A stretch of 64,000 nucleotides of DNA from Paracyclopina nana. Its lineage: Eukaryota; Arthropoda; Copepoda; Cyclopoida; Cyclopettidae. A program made the translations under genes and the position numbers. Positions 1-12,600 of the stretch are shown here, in pieces (positions within the stretch are counted from its first letter, which is position 1; the number at the start of each line of letters is the position of its first letter). Under the pieces are notes generated by a model. It worked only from the letters and a program-made list of their open reading frames with translations, did no database searches and was not told where the DNA came from. Location of the stretch: NCBI GenBank assembly GCA_019096065.1, contig JAGUCH010000008.1, forward strand, positions 3,415,001-3,479,000. The letters are read 5' to 3'.

Positions 1-94
1 ATTGCTTATAGAGCCAATGCTAAGACTCATTAGCCCAATCAAAATTAACAAGGCATAATAATGACGCATTTATGCAATTGATGTACTACGTTAC

Positions 95-1739
95 CTGGGT
101 TGATAAAATCTGGCCCTTGCACCAATTTGGGAGGAACTTTGTCCGCACTTTGCATCGATCTTTGGATGGCTTGGTAAAACTCGACTTGTTGGCTCGGTTT
201 TCGCAGCCTTTCCAGTAGCTTTTGATTCAAAACCAACTTCGACTCTCTCAATAAGGGCTTAGCTGAACTCGGTTTCCTTTCTTCATCGTCTTTTTTGGTG
301 GCATTTGGAGACGGCGAAATTCTGCTGCTGCTTTTGACAAACTTATTCTCCACCTTTCGCAACCTTGATGGGCTCCATTGAGATGCTAAGTCGGAATTCA
401 TTTCGGAGGAGCCGACTTTTTCTTCTGCGGTTGTAGTTAACTTCACAGGGCTTTTGAAATGGTCTGATGCCTCTTTGAGCTTGAAGGATGGCTTGATTGC
501 TCTTTTGCCGAAGCCGCGTGAGAAAGGACTGCTGCTGGTATCAGAGTTTTCTTCATATGTGTTCGAAATATGGCCCAGTTTCGAGGGTCTGATCAACACC
601 TTCTTGGGAGGACATGAAATATCACCTCCGCCTTTTTTTGACTGAAAAATGAGAATTCATTTCCGTGGAGGAGCACCAAAATTGTGGAGAGAGAGAGATA
701 ATGCAGTGCGAGATTAAAGTCTTACTTCGTGGGCTCAAGAAACTTTAAAAGATGAAAATTCTTAATCTCGCTCGGCAATTTAAGCCATTCTCTACTTAAG
801 CGCAAAAATACATTTTGAAAAAAAGAAGATGTTCAATAGTTTGTATACCTTGGAAGCGAGGCTGCTGTCATCCAAAGCACGTTTCCACGAATCGGCTTTT
901 TCTTGACACGCTCGCAGCTCTTCGTCGGTGTACCCATAAAATTCGGCCTCTTCATCCTGAGAAGAAAAGAAATCCACGTCTGGTTAAAAAGAAGAGAATT
1001 CAGGTCTCTCGGCTTTTGTATTTCTCAGGCCTTGCTGCAGTAAATCCCAGGTGAAGGATAAAAGCCTGACAGGAATACTTAATTTTTCCCCGACGACGTA
1101 ATGCTACTTGTTCATTGCACCGCAGCTGCCAAGATGTGCATTCGTTTGATGATTGTCGAGATCCCAATCGTGAGCATGGTAATTCAATGGAAAATAGCTT
1201 TGACACACGTGTTGGCTATCGACTTTTTTGGCCTTTTGCCTTCTTTCTTGGTATGTAAAAAAGCTCTATGAAGCCTCTTTTTTGTGGAGATTGTGTCATA
1301 TCGCAAGAGCAACAGAATTTCAAAGAATTTTCTTTTACGGGCTTTTACGAAAACAGCAAGCGCACGAAAAAAATAACGTGATAACTGACGCAGTGACGCG
1401 ACGTCAATTGACGAGAAATTCAAAAATCAACATTTTTTTTAATTGTTGACGTCTAGTTGTTTACTTTTCGATACGTCAAATCCCCGTTGAAGTTGACGCA
1501 AGAATTTCGGAAAATAGTGTAAAAAAGAATGGGCCTTTGGGGGGAAAATCACTTACTTCTGAGTCACCAAAGGCTTTATTGAACATTTTGAATCCCTGCT
1601 CAATATTTTTGGCGGCTTTCAATCCACTGTTCTCTTCTTCGGCAACCAAAGTTTGACGCCTACTCGACCGTCTAGTTTTTGTATGGCCACTTTTCGCCAT
1701 TTTGCGGCCAGGAAATTTCGACTTTGCACTATTTGACAT
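95..1739 (-). CDS. Unrecognised Ser/Lys-rich protein, 3' end outside window
   Basis: I do not recognise this family. Three exons join in one frame with good GT-AG sites: 1557-1739 (61 codons from the first ATG), 849-956 (36 codons) and 95-641 (182 codons plus 1 nt). The donor at 94-93 implies a further exon beyond position 1. The first exon is basic with an Arg/Ser cluster (TRRSSRRQT). The second is acidic and probably helical (DEEAEFYGYTDEEL). The third is low-complexity and charged, with several Ser-Pro sites next to basic residues (FKSPVK, QWSPSRLRK, SRISPSP), as in many nuclear or cell-cycle phosphoproteins. That role is inference. If the third exon is not spliced, it runs on to a stop at 45-47. 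The reading is supported by phase 0 being kept across both introns. An upstream non-coding exon is possible. Confidence 0.6.
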
Positions 1740-2647
1740 TTTGCCCTCACTGTCGTGATCACAATTGGGCACCAAGCTTAATTTTGACTTCACATTGAAA
1801 TGAGTCTTTTCATGTCTCTCATTTTTCTTTCGTCAATAGTATAAAGTTGCATGGAGAGTATATACGAAATACAGCCTTAATTTTACGAAAAAAGCCAAAA
1901 GTACCGAGAATATTCGGCAATTGTGCTTTATTGATAACGCTGTAAACTCAAAGCGTGTGGCGCCAACGTTTTGTTGTTTACTTTTAACGGTGCACCATTT
2001 CAAAACGGAAAAATAATAAAAGCATATGGACCTTTTGCGCTAACGCGCCTTTATGCAACTATTGGCGGAAAAATCAAATGCAATGGGCCAATGACAGACG
2101 TTAAGACCAAAGAATTTGCGAGGCCGTGGCTGTGTCTGTCAATGTGAGTTAATAATTTGCGTTATTATTATTGCGCTCATTACTCACTACTATGGTTTAA
2201 TTAATGCAAATGCATGATCAACAGATCAACTCTTACCTAATTATTCTGTAATAGGCTATGTCATTTCCGAATGGTCTTGCTAATAAAACCCTAAGTAACT
2301 AAACTATCATTCATTTCTATGAATTAATTGAGAATTCCTTAAAATGAACTGCTTATCAACTATGCATTGTTCTCGGCTCTCAAGGGTGACGTTTTTGAAA
2401 TGACGTTCATTTTTTGCCCAGCTGGTATTATCTGAAACCGAAGATGATGATGAGCCCTGACACATTTCGAGCTGAGCATGGCTGCCAAGAGAGCAAAAAA
2501 TAGGATTCTTTGTTGCCTCCAACCCAAAACTGGTTTATTCTCGTATTCTTGCAGCGCGGGGGCTTGAATTGGTTGCTACTTACGCTTCAAGTACGCTTGC
2601 ATGCTCCTTGATTAGGGAAATGCTGCTGGCGTAAAATGCACCAGTCT
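1740..2647. other. Intergenic, no gene seen
   Basis: This AT-rich stretch lies between the first exon of the left gene and the foldback element. A 71-codon minus frame at 2307-2522 shows no splice-supported neighbours or recognisable motif. The promoter of the left gene should lie just above 1740, but no clear TATA box could be assigned. Confidence 0.5.
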
Positions 2648-2947
2648 GTCTCACCCCAACCAGAAATTTTCCCAAGTTTTCTGAAAGTTATTGTAACGTG
2701 TTAGCACTCCTTCGTTTTACCCAGGTTGAGTTTATGTCGTTATGTAACATTAACTTCCCTACCACCTATGAAAAAAATTTGAGAAAAATCGAATGTGACA
2801 CGGAAAATTTGTATTTTCGATTTTACCTAGGTGTCAAGGCAGTTAATGTTACATAACAACTAGAACTCTATGTTGATAAAACGTATAAGTTTCACTGAGT
2901 ATTTTTTTGCCGTATGAGGGCCCAGAATTTCTGGTTGGGACGGCCAA
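2648..2947. repeat. Foldback (MITE-like) palindromic element, about 300 bp
   Basis: The two halves are imperfect reverse complements over most of their length. The outer arms pair CCAACCAGAAATT (about 2656-2668) with AATTTCTGGTTGG (about 2927-2939). The inner arms pair GTTATGTAACATTAACT (2739-2755) with AGTTAATGTTACATAAC (2841-2857). Intermediate blocks around CGTTTTA (near 2714 and 2880) also pair. The centre is AT-rich with smaller nested pairing (AAAATCGAA / TTCGATTTT). There is no coding potential. This is the shape of a non-autonomous foldback transposon or MITE. I could not assign a superfamily or a convincing target duplication. Confidence 0.7.
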
Positions 2948-3271
2948 AGAACCAGTTAAGCCACAATTACTTTTGTTTTCGCGCTCCACTTCACTTTCGC
3001 GTCTTGGCATCCATTTGACCTACAGAAGCTCAAGACCACTTTCTTTTTTCTTTAAATAATGGATGATGCATAAAAAATGCCTCGTTGACAGTTAGGATCA
3101 TCTGGAGGAAAAACCCCGCAAACCAGTTTGGCCGCTCGTTTCTTTTCCTGCGCGAGCACCCGGAGTGCGTCGTTGCCCCGATCCTCAAGAGATAACCACC
3201 AACCTGAGCTCCAAAACTTGTTTAGTTCACTTCTGTTCGTTTCCCACAATTGTTGCCGAGCAGCAAAGATC

Positions 3272-4371
3272 ATGGGTCTCGTTTTCGCATTGCTTTTCGG
3301 GCTTTTTGCAGCCTTGGCGGCCGCGGAGGACGCGTGCTTCGCCAACTACATCGTGGGCAAGCCGGTCAACATTTTATTCCACGAATGCGATCCCCCTAAA
3401 GGTAGGCCTAATTGCCTTTTTCTCGGTTCTCGCGGCCTTTGTTCTTCCTGGAAAAAGCTACCGTTTTTCCAATTTTATTTCCAGGAGGAAAGCCGTATCC
3501 CATGCAGGTAGACGAAATAAAACTGGGCAATTCCCTGTTTAACACGAAAAACCAGGTCTCCCTGTTCTTCGTTGGCGAGCCCATCCAGATTTGCTTGAAG
3601 GGAAGGTTTCGCGAAGACGTCAGCAATTTGAACAATCTCGCCAGCTCAGTGCACGGAGATGTGCAAATCATCGGTAAAGCCGCTTTCTTTTGGCTGAGTC
3701 CCTCGCAGGTTTTTCGTAAATTGATTCAGCTTTCATCTTCATTAGTAACGTCAATAAGCATCAATGATAACTGCAGGTCATCCTTTAATTATCTTTCAAG
3801 GTGCGATAATTGAAATCTTCATTAGATTTCAAAGCCAAACTAGCAGATGCATAATTGATAAGCATTTTGGATGCAAATCACTATTAAAAAAAGCCAGCGA
3901 GATACCAAGCCTATTTTTGCATATGCACCATTAAACCTCGTTTTTTTAAAGGCGACCTCGTCAAGATCAAGTACCCATTTTGCGATATTGAAACTCAGGC
4001 CTGCAACGGCTTTTCCAAGCCCGGCTGTGGAAACAGCGCCAAAAGAGGCGACGAGTTCTGCTTCTGCTCCCTGCTCAAGGAAGTTCCCACGTCCCCAGAC
4101 GTAAGCACAATACTTTGCACTCAGACGTTCTTAGCGAGCAGTGAGCCCTACTTTTTGAACGCAGGTCAACGCCGACGTCTACTGGAAAATCGTTGGAGGC
4201 CAAATCAATCCCAACACTTGCGAGAAGGAGTTTGACGTCGATAAATTGATTGGAGCTGGTAAAACTCCCCTGTCTTGCATTTGGATTCCAGCCACGGTGA
4301 AAATCACGCCTCCCTCCATCTTCACCTCCGTCAAGTCTCAGATTTTGGCCAAGTTTGGCATCGCGGGATAA
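3272..4371 (+). CDS. Secreted ML-domain protein, GM2-activator-like
   Basis: Four exons, 3272-3401, 3485-3673, 3952-4100 and 4165-4371, give a 224-aa protein. All introns are GT-AG, and the phases 1, 1 and 0 agree. The first ~18 residues (MGLVFALLFGLFAALAAAE) are a signal peptide, so the product is secreted or lysosomal. The Cys-rich body follows the order of the ganglioside GM2 activator and other MD-2-related lipid-recognition proteins: an early Cys after a Phe-His-Glu segment, a G-D-L-V-K-I-K-Y-P-F-C block, a close C-F-C pair, then a final C-I-W-I-P-A-T-V-K-I strand. Members of this fold bind lipid in a beta-sandwich pocket, and GM2 activator presents gangliosides to hexosaminidase. The ligand here is unknown. 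It is longer than a typical NPC2 (about 150 aa). NPC2-like is the main alternative family label. Confidence 0.75.
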
Positions 4372-4506
4372 CTCTTCATTTTCGCCACATGTTTTGCCTT
4401 TTTCCGCAATATGTTGCAAACATCGTTCTTGCTAGCCGGCAACGTCAGCTCGAGCCTGTGTGTTGCACATTTCGAAAAAAGAAGGCCATTTTGCAACTTG
4501 AATGCT

Positions 4507-4512
4507 AATAAA
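4507..4512 (+). promoter_or_regulatory. Poly(A) signal of the ML-domain gene
   Basis: AATAAA lies 136 bp past the stop codon of the GM2-activator-like gene. It is the first canonical hexamer downstream and sets a plausible short 3' UTR. Confidence 0.6.
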
Positions 4513-7500
4513 AAAAGATGAATTCCGTGTTCAGAAAGCAGCTAGCTCCTCCTGCTAAATACGTTGCTTTAAGGTGTTCTTCCTAATGACAACTACGTTG
4601 GCAATGGCTAAGGAGGTCCTTTCCACAAGGCCTTTTTTCCCAATGATAAGGCCTCGTCTCAATCCAGAATGGCACTGAGTAACACGCGACAATTGTTTCA
4701 GGGCCATATTTTTTGCGTTATTTGATGATAAACTGATAGCATATCCGCGCGCGCATGAATTATGCCATTTGGTGGAGCAGCAAAAAAGTGGCCATTCAAA
4801 CAAGGTGCACTTTATTTAGCTCGTGCACCATAGAGTTCGATTAATAGCCCACGCGTAATGAAAGCTGCGGTTTCTGTGGATGTCGCAATTGCTTCCGTAG
4901 CTCACGAAATTACTAAAGTTTCACCCGCACAAATAAAGCAGTCAATCATGCTGCTTGTCAGCTTTGTGGCACTTTTTTAGCCCGAGCATCGATCTGGGCA
5001 CGATTAGCAAAGTTTCCCTGCGAAAAAGGCCGAAAGGCCGGAATTAGCCAGACTCTAATTTTTTTGCCGGCCTGGCTGCCATAACCAGTCAATAGGTAAT
5101 GGCATGGCGATCCATAAAAAAGCCGAAATTGCCTCCTCGTTTTGGAAATTGTACCAGTATAAGCAGCAGCCTCTTCTTCTTCGCGGGAGCAGCAACGGTC
5201 GGCCTTTGCTCGTAGAAGAGGCCGTTAGCCGCCACCAAGCATAAAGGCCGCTGAAAACCTTCGAGCTAAGGTCGCTTCTGCTTCTTCTTCGCCAGCGCGA
5301 CGCGAGGTTGCTTCAGTTGTTCTAGGCCTCTGTAATATACACATACAAGAGCCAGGGTCGAAGCCGCAGTTGCTTTCGGGCGGCCTGAACATGAAGAACG
5401 CCTTTCAAGGGAACTTTCCATAAGTAACTCCAACAAATCTGACGTAACGCGCGGTAAGCGGTTTTTTTGCTTTTTTTACTGTAGCAATCTTCGATAAATG
5501 CACGGCCACTCTTGAGGCCTCGATAAGAATGCAATATTGCATATAGCTTTGAGGCACTTCTTCCGGGGGCGCCATAATTCTGTGTGAATGCATAACATAC
5601 TCGCATAATTAGCTTTGCTTGAATTGTCGATACTAAAGTTTCTTTTCAAGGTTTCGCCTGCAAATTGACAGCTAGGTAGTTGAAGGGCTGCGAAGTACGC
5701 CATATATTGACAAAGGGCCAATAAAGTAATGAGAAAATTTCCCTCACTCTTCCAAAGTCGTGTATAGTATATAATGGCCGCTTGCCATAAAAGTCAAAAT
5801 TAATGTGAAAGCCTGGGCAAATCAGTGGAGTTGTAATCAAAAGTATTGTATATGCCAGCTAGGGGAGTGCCCGAATAAAAGAGCAAAATTAACAAACTTT
5901 CTGCTACGTGCGAGCTGGAAAAAGTTATACATATAGTTGAGACAACAGGCAGGTGTTAGATGGAGACTTTAGACCGAGATGCCAACTGAAAATTGTCCCA
6001 TGTACTTTTTTTCGTCGAAAAAGTTGGGAAGTGCGCGCGCGCTCGCCGAAAAAAAGTCCCTGTAAATCTGTTGTTTTTTCTCGAGATTCTTTGCAAGAAA
6101 CCTTGCTGGGAAATCATCATAAACTGTAGGAAAATTGTGGTGCAGCATATAATTTATGCATGTTAAATGGACCCACTTTTCCCCTACATAGTACTAAAAC
6201 TCAAGTTTAGCAAACTGCCAAGAGTTAAGACGAATGGCTTTCCATGAGTTTTTGGAAATTACTTTAAAGTAAGCTCAAAATGGGTGCATTTTAACAATCC
6301 TTTTCAAGGCTTTTCACACTGGTACACTACCTTTCTTAGCCTAGAGGAAATGCACCTCATAAGCTGTAGTCTGAGATTTACGGGGAGAACAGACAAAAGT
6401 TTTTCGAAAATATAAATGTAGCAAGAGAAGGATGGTGTTTTTATGCAGAATTCATCCGACATAAATCACATGTTATCATGAATATTCTGATTCTTGATTC
6501 CTATAATCAAAGTCTGCAAGTTGGAGCACTGTCATTAAGGCTTCGGTTTTTGCCACCAACAATGTACCAATCATGCTACTACACTGCTCAATTGTTGCCA
6601 AAAGTTCCATGAACAATCTAATTGGCCATTAAGATTTTGCAGCCTAACCTTATAATTATTACATCAAGTCAATGCACAATTTTGCGCATAGCTGAATAAC
6701 ATGTTTTTAGAAAGCCTCATAAAAATTAGTCTTCATGAAGCCAATCCTGGCTAATTTCATAATAATTTAGCAAAGTACCATTATTTTACAGGGAAATGAG
6801 CTTTCGAGCACTAAAGTCTGTTTGTGCAAAAAATGTATACCAGCTAGGTCGGAGCGTGAGCTAAAAAGCCATATCTGCAACCATGAATGGGAAAATTATT
6901 ACAGGCTGGGCATTTGTTGTCGTAGCTGTTTGATTGGACGCGTTCATTCTTGTCACGTTTTTTGGCTTTCCAATTGAGCCAAAATGGATCAAAACGTGTT
7001 CTGAATCAACGGCAGGCTCGAAAATTGTAACGTACGATATGCTAGATCTGATTACCAGCCGACCATGAAAAAAATAAATATTGGTAGTATACTGTATACG
7101 TATGTAGGAGATCGCTTGATTAAAGCTACCCAAAAGGCATGCAGATACTGTGTTTATGTACATTTCTACACCATATATACCATTATCATTTGCCACGCGG
7201 AAGCGGATATTTGTATGTTGTTTCCTTTAGAGAAATTGTCTGCAGGCAACTTATCACCATTTTTAGCATTATTGTAAGGTTGACAGAGCTCGGCAGAAGT
7301 CAATTACTCAAAACGCATTTTCAATAGGCTGCCTACAGAGAGAATGTGGCAAAGACATTCAGGATATGCTGTAACAAATTGTAGAGGATTTCCTCTGGCC
7401 CAAGCACATTTTCTAAAAGATCATTTATTTTGCCAAGTGTGAGCTTTGAAAGCAAAACCATCCCTTAGCTCCCACAGTTTTCTAGCCCGATGATGCCACA

Positions 7501-9643
7501 GTGTACGTATGTAGCAAAATGAACTTGGTGAGGGGTTCTCATTGGCACAAAAATATACATACTAGTACACAAGTGAAAGCAGAAGAAAAACGATTTGGTT
7601 GGAGGCTGGCCACATCTTCTTGAGATATGGGACAAAGCTGAGACAATGCAGAAATTGCTGCAGAGGTCAGATAAGCATGCCTGTTGTTTACTCTCGCTCT
7701 GTTGTAGCGTGGCCACCTCCGACCAAATCCATGAAGCGTTGCTACAGCAAGCTGAGAAAGTTTTAATTCTGTGGCTTGCCACAGTATAAAATGAAGTTGG
7801 TGAGCAACACCCATCTAACGCACCAACAAGCTTAGAAAGAGTTTTTCAAGCTTTTTTTTCAAATAAAGTTTTTGCCCATTGCTATTATGTCAAAATGTCA
7901 TTTTCTTGAAATCCTCACAAAAGCATCTGTAGAGGCCTAGCTATTAATTAAAGAGGAAATTCCCCCTCATTAATGCCTAATCTTGCCTCCACCAGAATTT
8001 ATGAGCCTGTTTGTAGATATTCCCAATTTTTTTTCTTTTGGTTATTCATTCATTCTACGTGATGCAGATGGCTTCGGGAAAAGGATATAGAGGATGCGTT
8101 CTCACATGCTATTCATTGCGAGAGCGAGTAAAACTGAGCACTGAAAGAAAAGATTGAAGAGGTTAATCAATGCTTTCATTTATGAGGCTCTTGAGAAAAT
8201 ATGCACGTTGCGGGTGCTTTGAAACATTCCAGGGGAAAATCCTCCGTGGAATGCCTAATTTCTCTCTGAGAGTTTCCACAATTTTTACGAATTAGTCTCA
8301 TGGCTTGGATAAAGAAATGTTAACTCACTTCCCGAGCAATGCAATTCCTTGTAATTGACGAAAAATGACTTCTTTCTCAAATTGCGAAAGCCAAATAGCT
8401 GAGTCTCAACTTTCTAGTGAGTGGCTTTAATGCATACAATTCGCTATCATATATCTTTTACTGCATAATGTAAGCGAAAGGATAATTGTGATCATTAAAA
8501 AACGCCACTTTTTGATTTAATGAGTGCCTCAGAATTCGCCATATCTTTGACAAGAAGATAATTATTGGTAGGAATATTTCAACTAGTAATAGCTGCCTTT
8601 CTTTAGAAATTGAGAGCTTTAACTGGAGCTGAGTCATCCGCGGTCAGTCAACAAGCTGACCAGAAAATAATAACAATAACAATGCTTCAATACAAAAATA
8701 AGCCTACTCCTAATTCCATTGAGAATGAATAGCAAATAACGACTAGACCAAGGATTAATGAAGGTGGCGAGGAGACAACGTGACGCCAAACTGTCAGTAT
8801 TTCTAGTGAAAGCTGCCAGAAAAGTAAAGTGAAAAAGATGCTAAAATTAAATTACTCATGTAAGTAACAAGACATAAGCATGCCTATCTGCCGATCATAT
8901 AAGAAGGCTGATGTGCTTATTTGAAACAAAGATTTGAAGGGGAAAGCTGGCTGCATCTTGGAAGGCTTTCACCTTGACAGGTTCAAGGCCATTTTCCGTA
9001 TACACTAGCAAGAAATATGAGTGCCCATCAAACTTTATTGAGAGCCATCCCATGAAATTATCAGCATAGCTAGTAGCTAGTGCAGACTTCAGCCTCCCTT
9101 GGGACTGCGAAGCATAACGTTGCCCTCTTTTTCTTTCAGGCTAACCAGCCTCGCCCAAAAATTAGAGATTTCCCCAAGAAGAAGCAGAAGAAGCAACAGA
9201 CCGCCACTTTGTAGTGAGTGTGTGTTGCACTATGTGGTTCATCCCCAGACAGAAACGGAAGAAGAAGAAGTAAATCCCAAATCCCACCGCCAATTTAGCA
9301 GGGTTTTGCAAACACAAAGAAGTATATACGCAGTTACACCTGGCCTATTATCTAAGCTACCCAGCAGCACATATTTATTTGCCAGGCTCGCAGTCCTTCC
9401 AAAAGCCAACATTGCTGCTGGCCCAATTGAATTTGCAAGGCCCTGAAGGTGTGCTAGCTGCTGTTTCGCAACATGACAATGCACTCAGAAGGTGTTTTGC
9501 GATGATGTCTTGTAGTTGTCGGCCTTCTTATCATGGCCAGGCTGCTAATCCAAGTTTGGCAACAACTACTTCTGCTCCTCTGTCCTCGTTGTCGTCCTCA
9601 ATGCTCAGCTAGGCTTTCAACCAGCTCAAAAAGAAGAAGAACC
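4513..9643. other. 5.1-kb intergenic region, no gene supported
   Basis: This holds the space between the ML-domain gene and the ion channel. Short open frames on both strands have no domain-like sequence and no splice-supported continuation. Two purine/pyrimidine-biased GAA/TTC stretches occur, near 5160-5290 and 9170-9270. The second could be untranslated leader of the channel transcript, because a pyrimidine-rich stretch ending in CAG sits near 9140. A modest inverted repeat (7592-7729) is listed separately. Nothing else was recognised. Confidence 0.5.
7592..7729. repeat. Imperfect inverted repeat, about 21-bp arms
   Basis: GATTTGGTTGGAGGCTGGCCAC at 7592-7613 is nearly the reverse complement of 7709-7729, with two substitutions and one indel and a loop of about 95 bp. 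A similar AAAATGAA-TTGGTGAG sequence occurs in direct orientation outside both arms (near 7515 and 7787). It could be a remnant of a small foldback element. There is no coding content. Confidence 0.45.
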
Positions 9644-12600
9644 ATGCTGCTGTTGCCCAAATCTATATTGGCCCTTTTGGTCTTTGTCATCACAGTGTGC
9701 TCATCAGAGGGCAACGAGAACTGGAAGTACCTGCTCCAATCTCATCAGAGGATGAAGAGGGGCACTGCTGATCACCTTTGTGCCACGGCTCCAAACAAGA
9801 ATTTGTGCTTGCCAAAGTCATATTCCAAATTCGAGCTCCCTCACACCGACAGCGTCAACGTCGTCGAGATCGGCATTGACATCATCGACGTACTCAGGAT
9901 CAATGACAAGGTCAGTTAATTACCACAGCCTTTCATCTCCGCTAATTCTGCTTTCACATTGCTTTGAGGCTCCCCTAAGAGCTTCTTCCTTTAGGAAAAA
10001 CCTCCAGAATTGGTATCAGATCAGTGGCTTTCGTTTTCTCTCCTTATAATGCTAATAGCAGGCAAAGATCAAATTATTGTTGGCTTATAATGCGCTGTAT
10101 ACAACAAAAGGCCTCATTATGCTATGGCAGCAGGCAGAAGTTGAATGACAGATATTTGTCCGTGTAACTTTATGTGCTCTGAATAGTAATTGGATGGTCG
10201 TTGCATTGGCAAGTCAAGTATTTTGTTACAGCTTCTCATAAGTATCATTATTTCCATGGCCACTTGAAAGCACTCTGTCTTGGGTATCAGAGCAAATGGC
10301 TGAACATGAAGTAATGCAGCATGGGCTGATTCACTAACCCAAAATTGGACGCGTAATTTTTAATGTCCCAAATTATAGACATTGGGGAAAATAACGCGAT
10401 CACATGCTCGTTCTGCAGTACAATTGCCACATAAGTAATAATAGTGCGCGCGTAAATGCCCCCCGCAGTATTGCATGCTTTCGCATCAACTCAGCCGAGT
10501 TTTGGTATGAATTCTAAGCGCAATACATAAGTATGCATAAGGCCCATTGTGCTGTAGCCAGCCTGGAGCCATCAATGGTAGTCCAGTGGCAGCCATCATC
10601 GTCTCTCTGGCAAATATTTGCTCATTTCACCGCCCACTCTTCTCACGGGATGGTGAGAAGCTGTTTCTCGAAAGCAAGTGAGAAATGTAGCAAGCAAAGC
10701 CTTACTTCTTTTCCTCCTTGTTCTGGGACAAATAATAAACAAAACACATGCTTTGATGAATGATGGCATGGCAACAAAACTGCAGTAGCTAGCTGTCTTT
10801 GGGGATTTAATGCAGTGTATGCAGTCCCTTCTCGAAAAATTCGCATGTAGCTAACTTTTTACACGTTTAGATGGCGCAATTTTTCTACCCCACCAGACAG
10901 CTTTCTCCCTGCTGTATCCAGATTGCCTTATAATCTCCAAGAAGTCGGCTACGACAGGCCACGTAACACAATGAAACACTGATTACCATCGCAGTTAATG
11001 CATGTCATGCAAAGTCACATACTAGTAGTACGTTGTGCCTATGTGTTGAGCTTTTGAGAAGAGGTAATAGCTATTGTTGCTATTGGCTGCTTTTGACCTG
11101 GAACAGCAAGCACACATTTACTTCTGCATTCCCAGAAGCTAGTGAGCTTGAAAAGCGCTCCAGAAATGCAACCTCTCGATAGTATTTGCCATTTCCCCTA
11201 TGTGCTGCACATGGTAGCAGAGCACAGTGTGAACTTGGAATTTAAGCTGACTTTGGGAAAACTGCACTATACGCAATACAGTGGTATATACTGGGGTGTC
11301 ATGGGGATTGGAATGCTTTGCATGCCTAGCAGGAAATGAAAACCGTAACGCATGTCCTGCTATAGTACTGGCATTCTTTTTTCCCTCTTGGTGTACTTTT
11401 GAACCCATTCGTCCAATGCTACCGCATTAATAGTCAGGAGGGGCCTTTTAGGCCTGATAATTAATAAAATGTCCACTTCCATAATGAGGTCTTCTGGTCC
11501 TCCCTCAGGCCTGTCCAAATTAAATATTCGCATGGCATACATTCAGTATAGTGCATAATTGAGCAATTTCAAAGAAAATGTTTAAATATCTACAGAACAG
11601 TCTGTACACCATGCATACAAATGGAATATACCTTTGTACAATAAAACAGGCTGCTCATGCTGATTTATGCCCTCTGTGGTCACATGGAAAAAAGCCTCGA
11701 ATAAGCTCTGAACGTCTTATTAAGGTGCAACTGCGTTTTTCTCAGGGGAAAGCTTGAAGCTAAGCTCTCCGAATGTAGTATTTTTTGAGCCACTTTATTT
11801 TGGCCACTTTTTCATCATCGACAAAAAAGTGGCAGTAAAGTATTTGCCAACTTTTCCGCCAAATAATGTTAGGGTTGTTTTTATTAAGGCAAAGCTTTTT
11901 CTGCGAACGACAAGTGTCATGTGCTTATTAAGCATTTATGAGTAGGAGAAGTGCCAATGAGCACACGTGGTCATTTAAAGTGCTCGTGCAAAATGGCAAT
12001 TCAGCCACCCACATTGCCAGCACAACAATAGGGGCTCAAAAATCGATTTCACTGCTACACAGCATTCTTGAACTGCACTGCTACGTACTGCATAAGCCAA
12101 AACTTTTCTAATTTGTAGATTACAATTATCTGACAGCCACAGTAGCTGGCTACTATTTTATGCAATCTTACACAAATGGAATTACATATTACTTTTTCCT
12201 AACTGAAATCACTCTACATTCTTTCAAACCAATTATTATTTTCTTGTATCAGTGTATGTTTGACGAGTTATTTTTTTCCTCCTCGCAGGAATACTCGGTG
12301 ACTTTCAGCTCGTATTTCAATGTCCTTTGGCAGGAGCCTCGCCTGCATATTTCGGAGCGCTTTCTCAAAGAGCTCAATGCCACGTCTCCTGAGACAATGA
12401 TCCCGGTCAATTTGGAGCTGGTAAATGAGCTCTGGCTTCCAAATATCTTCATTTACAATCTCAAGACGTTCAAGGTGGTCGAAGTTCTGTCGAAGCACGC
12501 AGGCCTCTGGATAACTACGAACAACGATGTCTTCTATTCTCAGGCCACCCATATTACCTTTATCTGTCCAATGCGTTTCGACTCTTTCCCCTTGGATACA

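Noticed and set aside
3052-3273. Minus-strand frame starting opposite the ATG of the ML-domain gene
   Set aside because: It reads about 73 codons with fairly protein-like composition, but it overlaps the 5' end of a well-supported gene, has no recognisable motif and no splice partner. It is left as chance or at best an antisense transcript.
9533-9643. Upstream in-frame ATG as the channel start
   Set aside because: It would place 37 extra residues with an Arg-rich stretch before the clear signal peptide. It stays possible, but the ATG at 9644 is the better fit.
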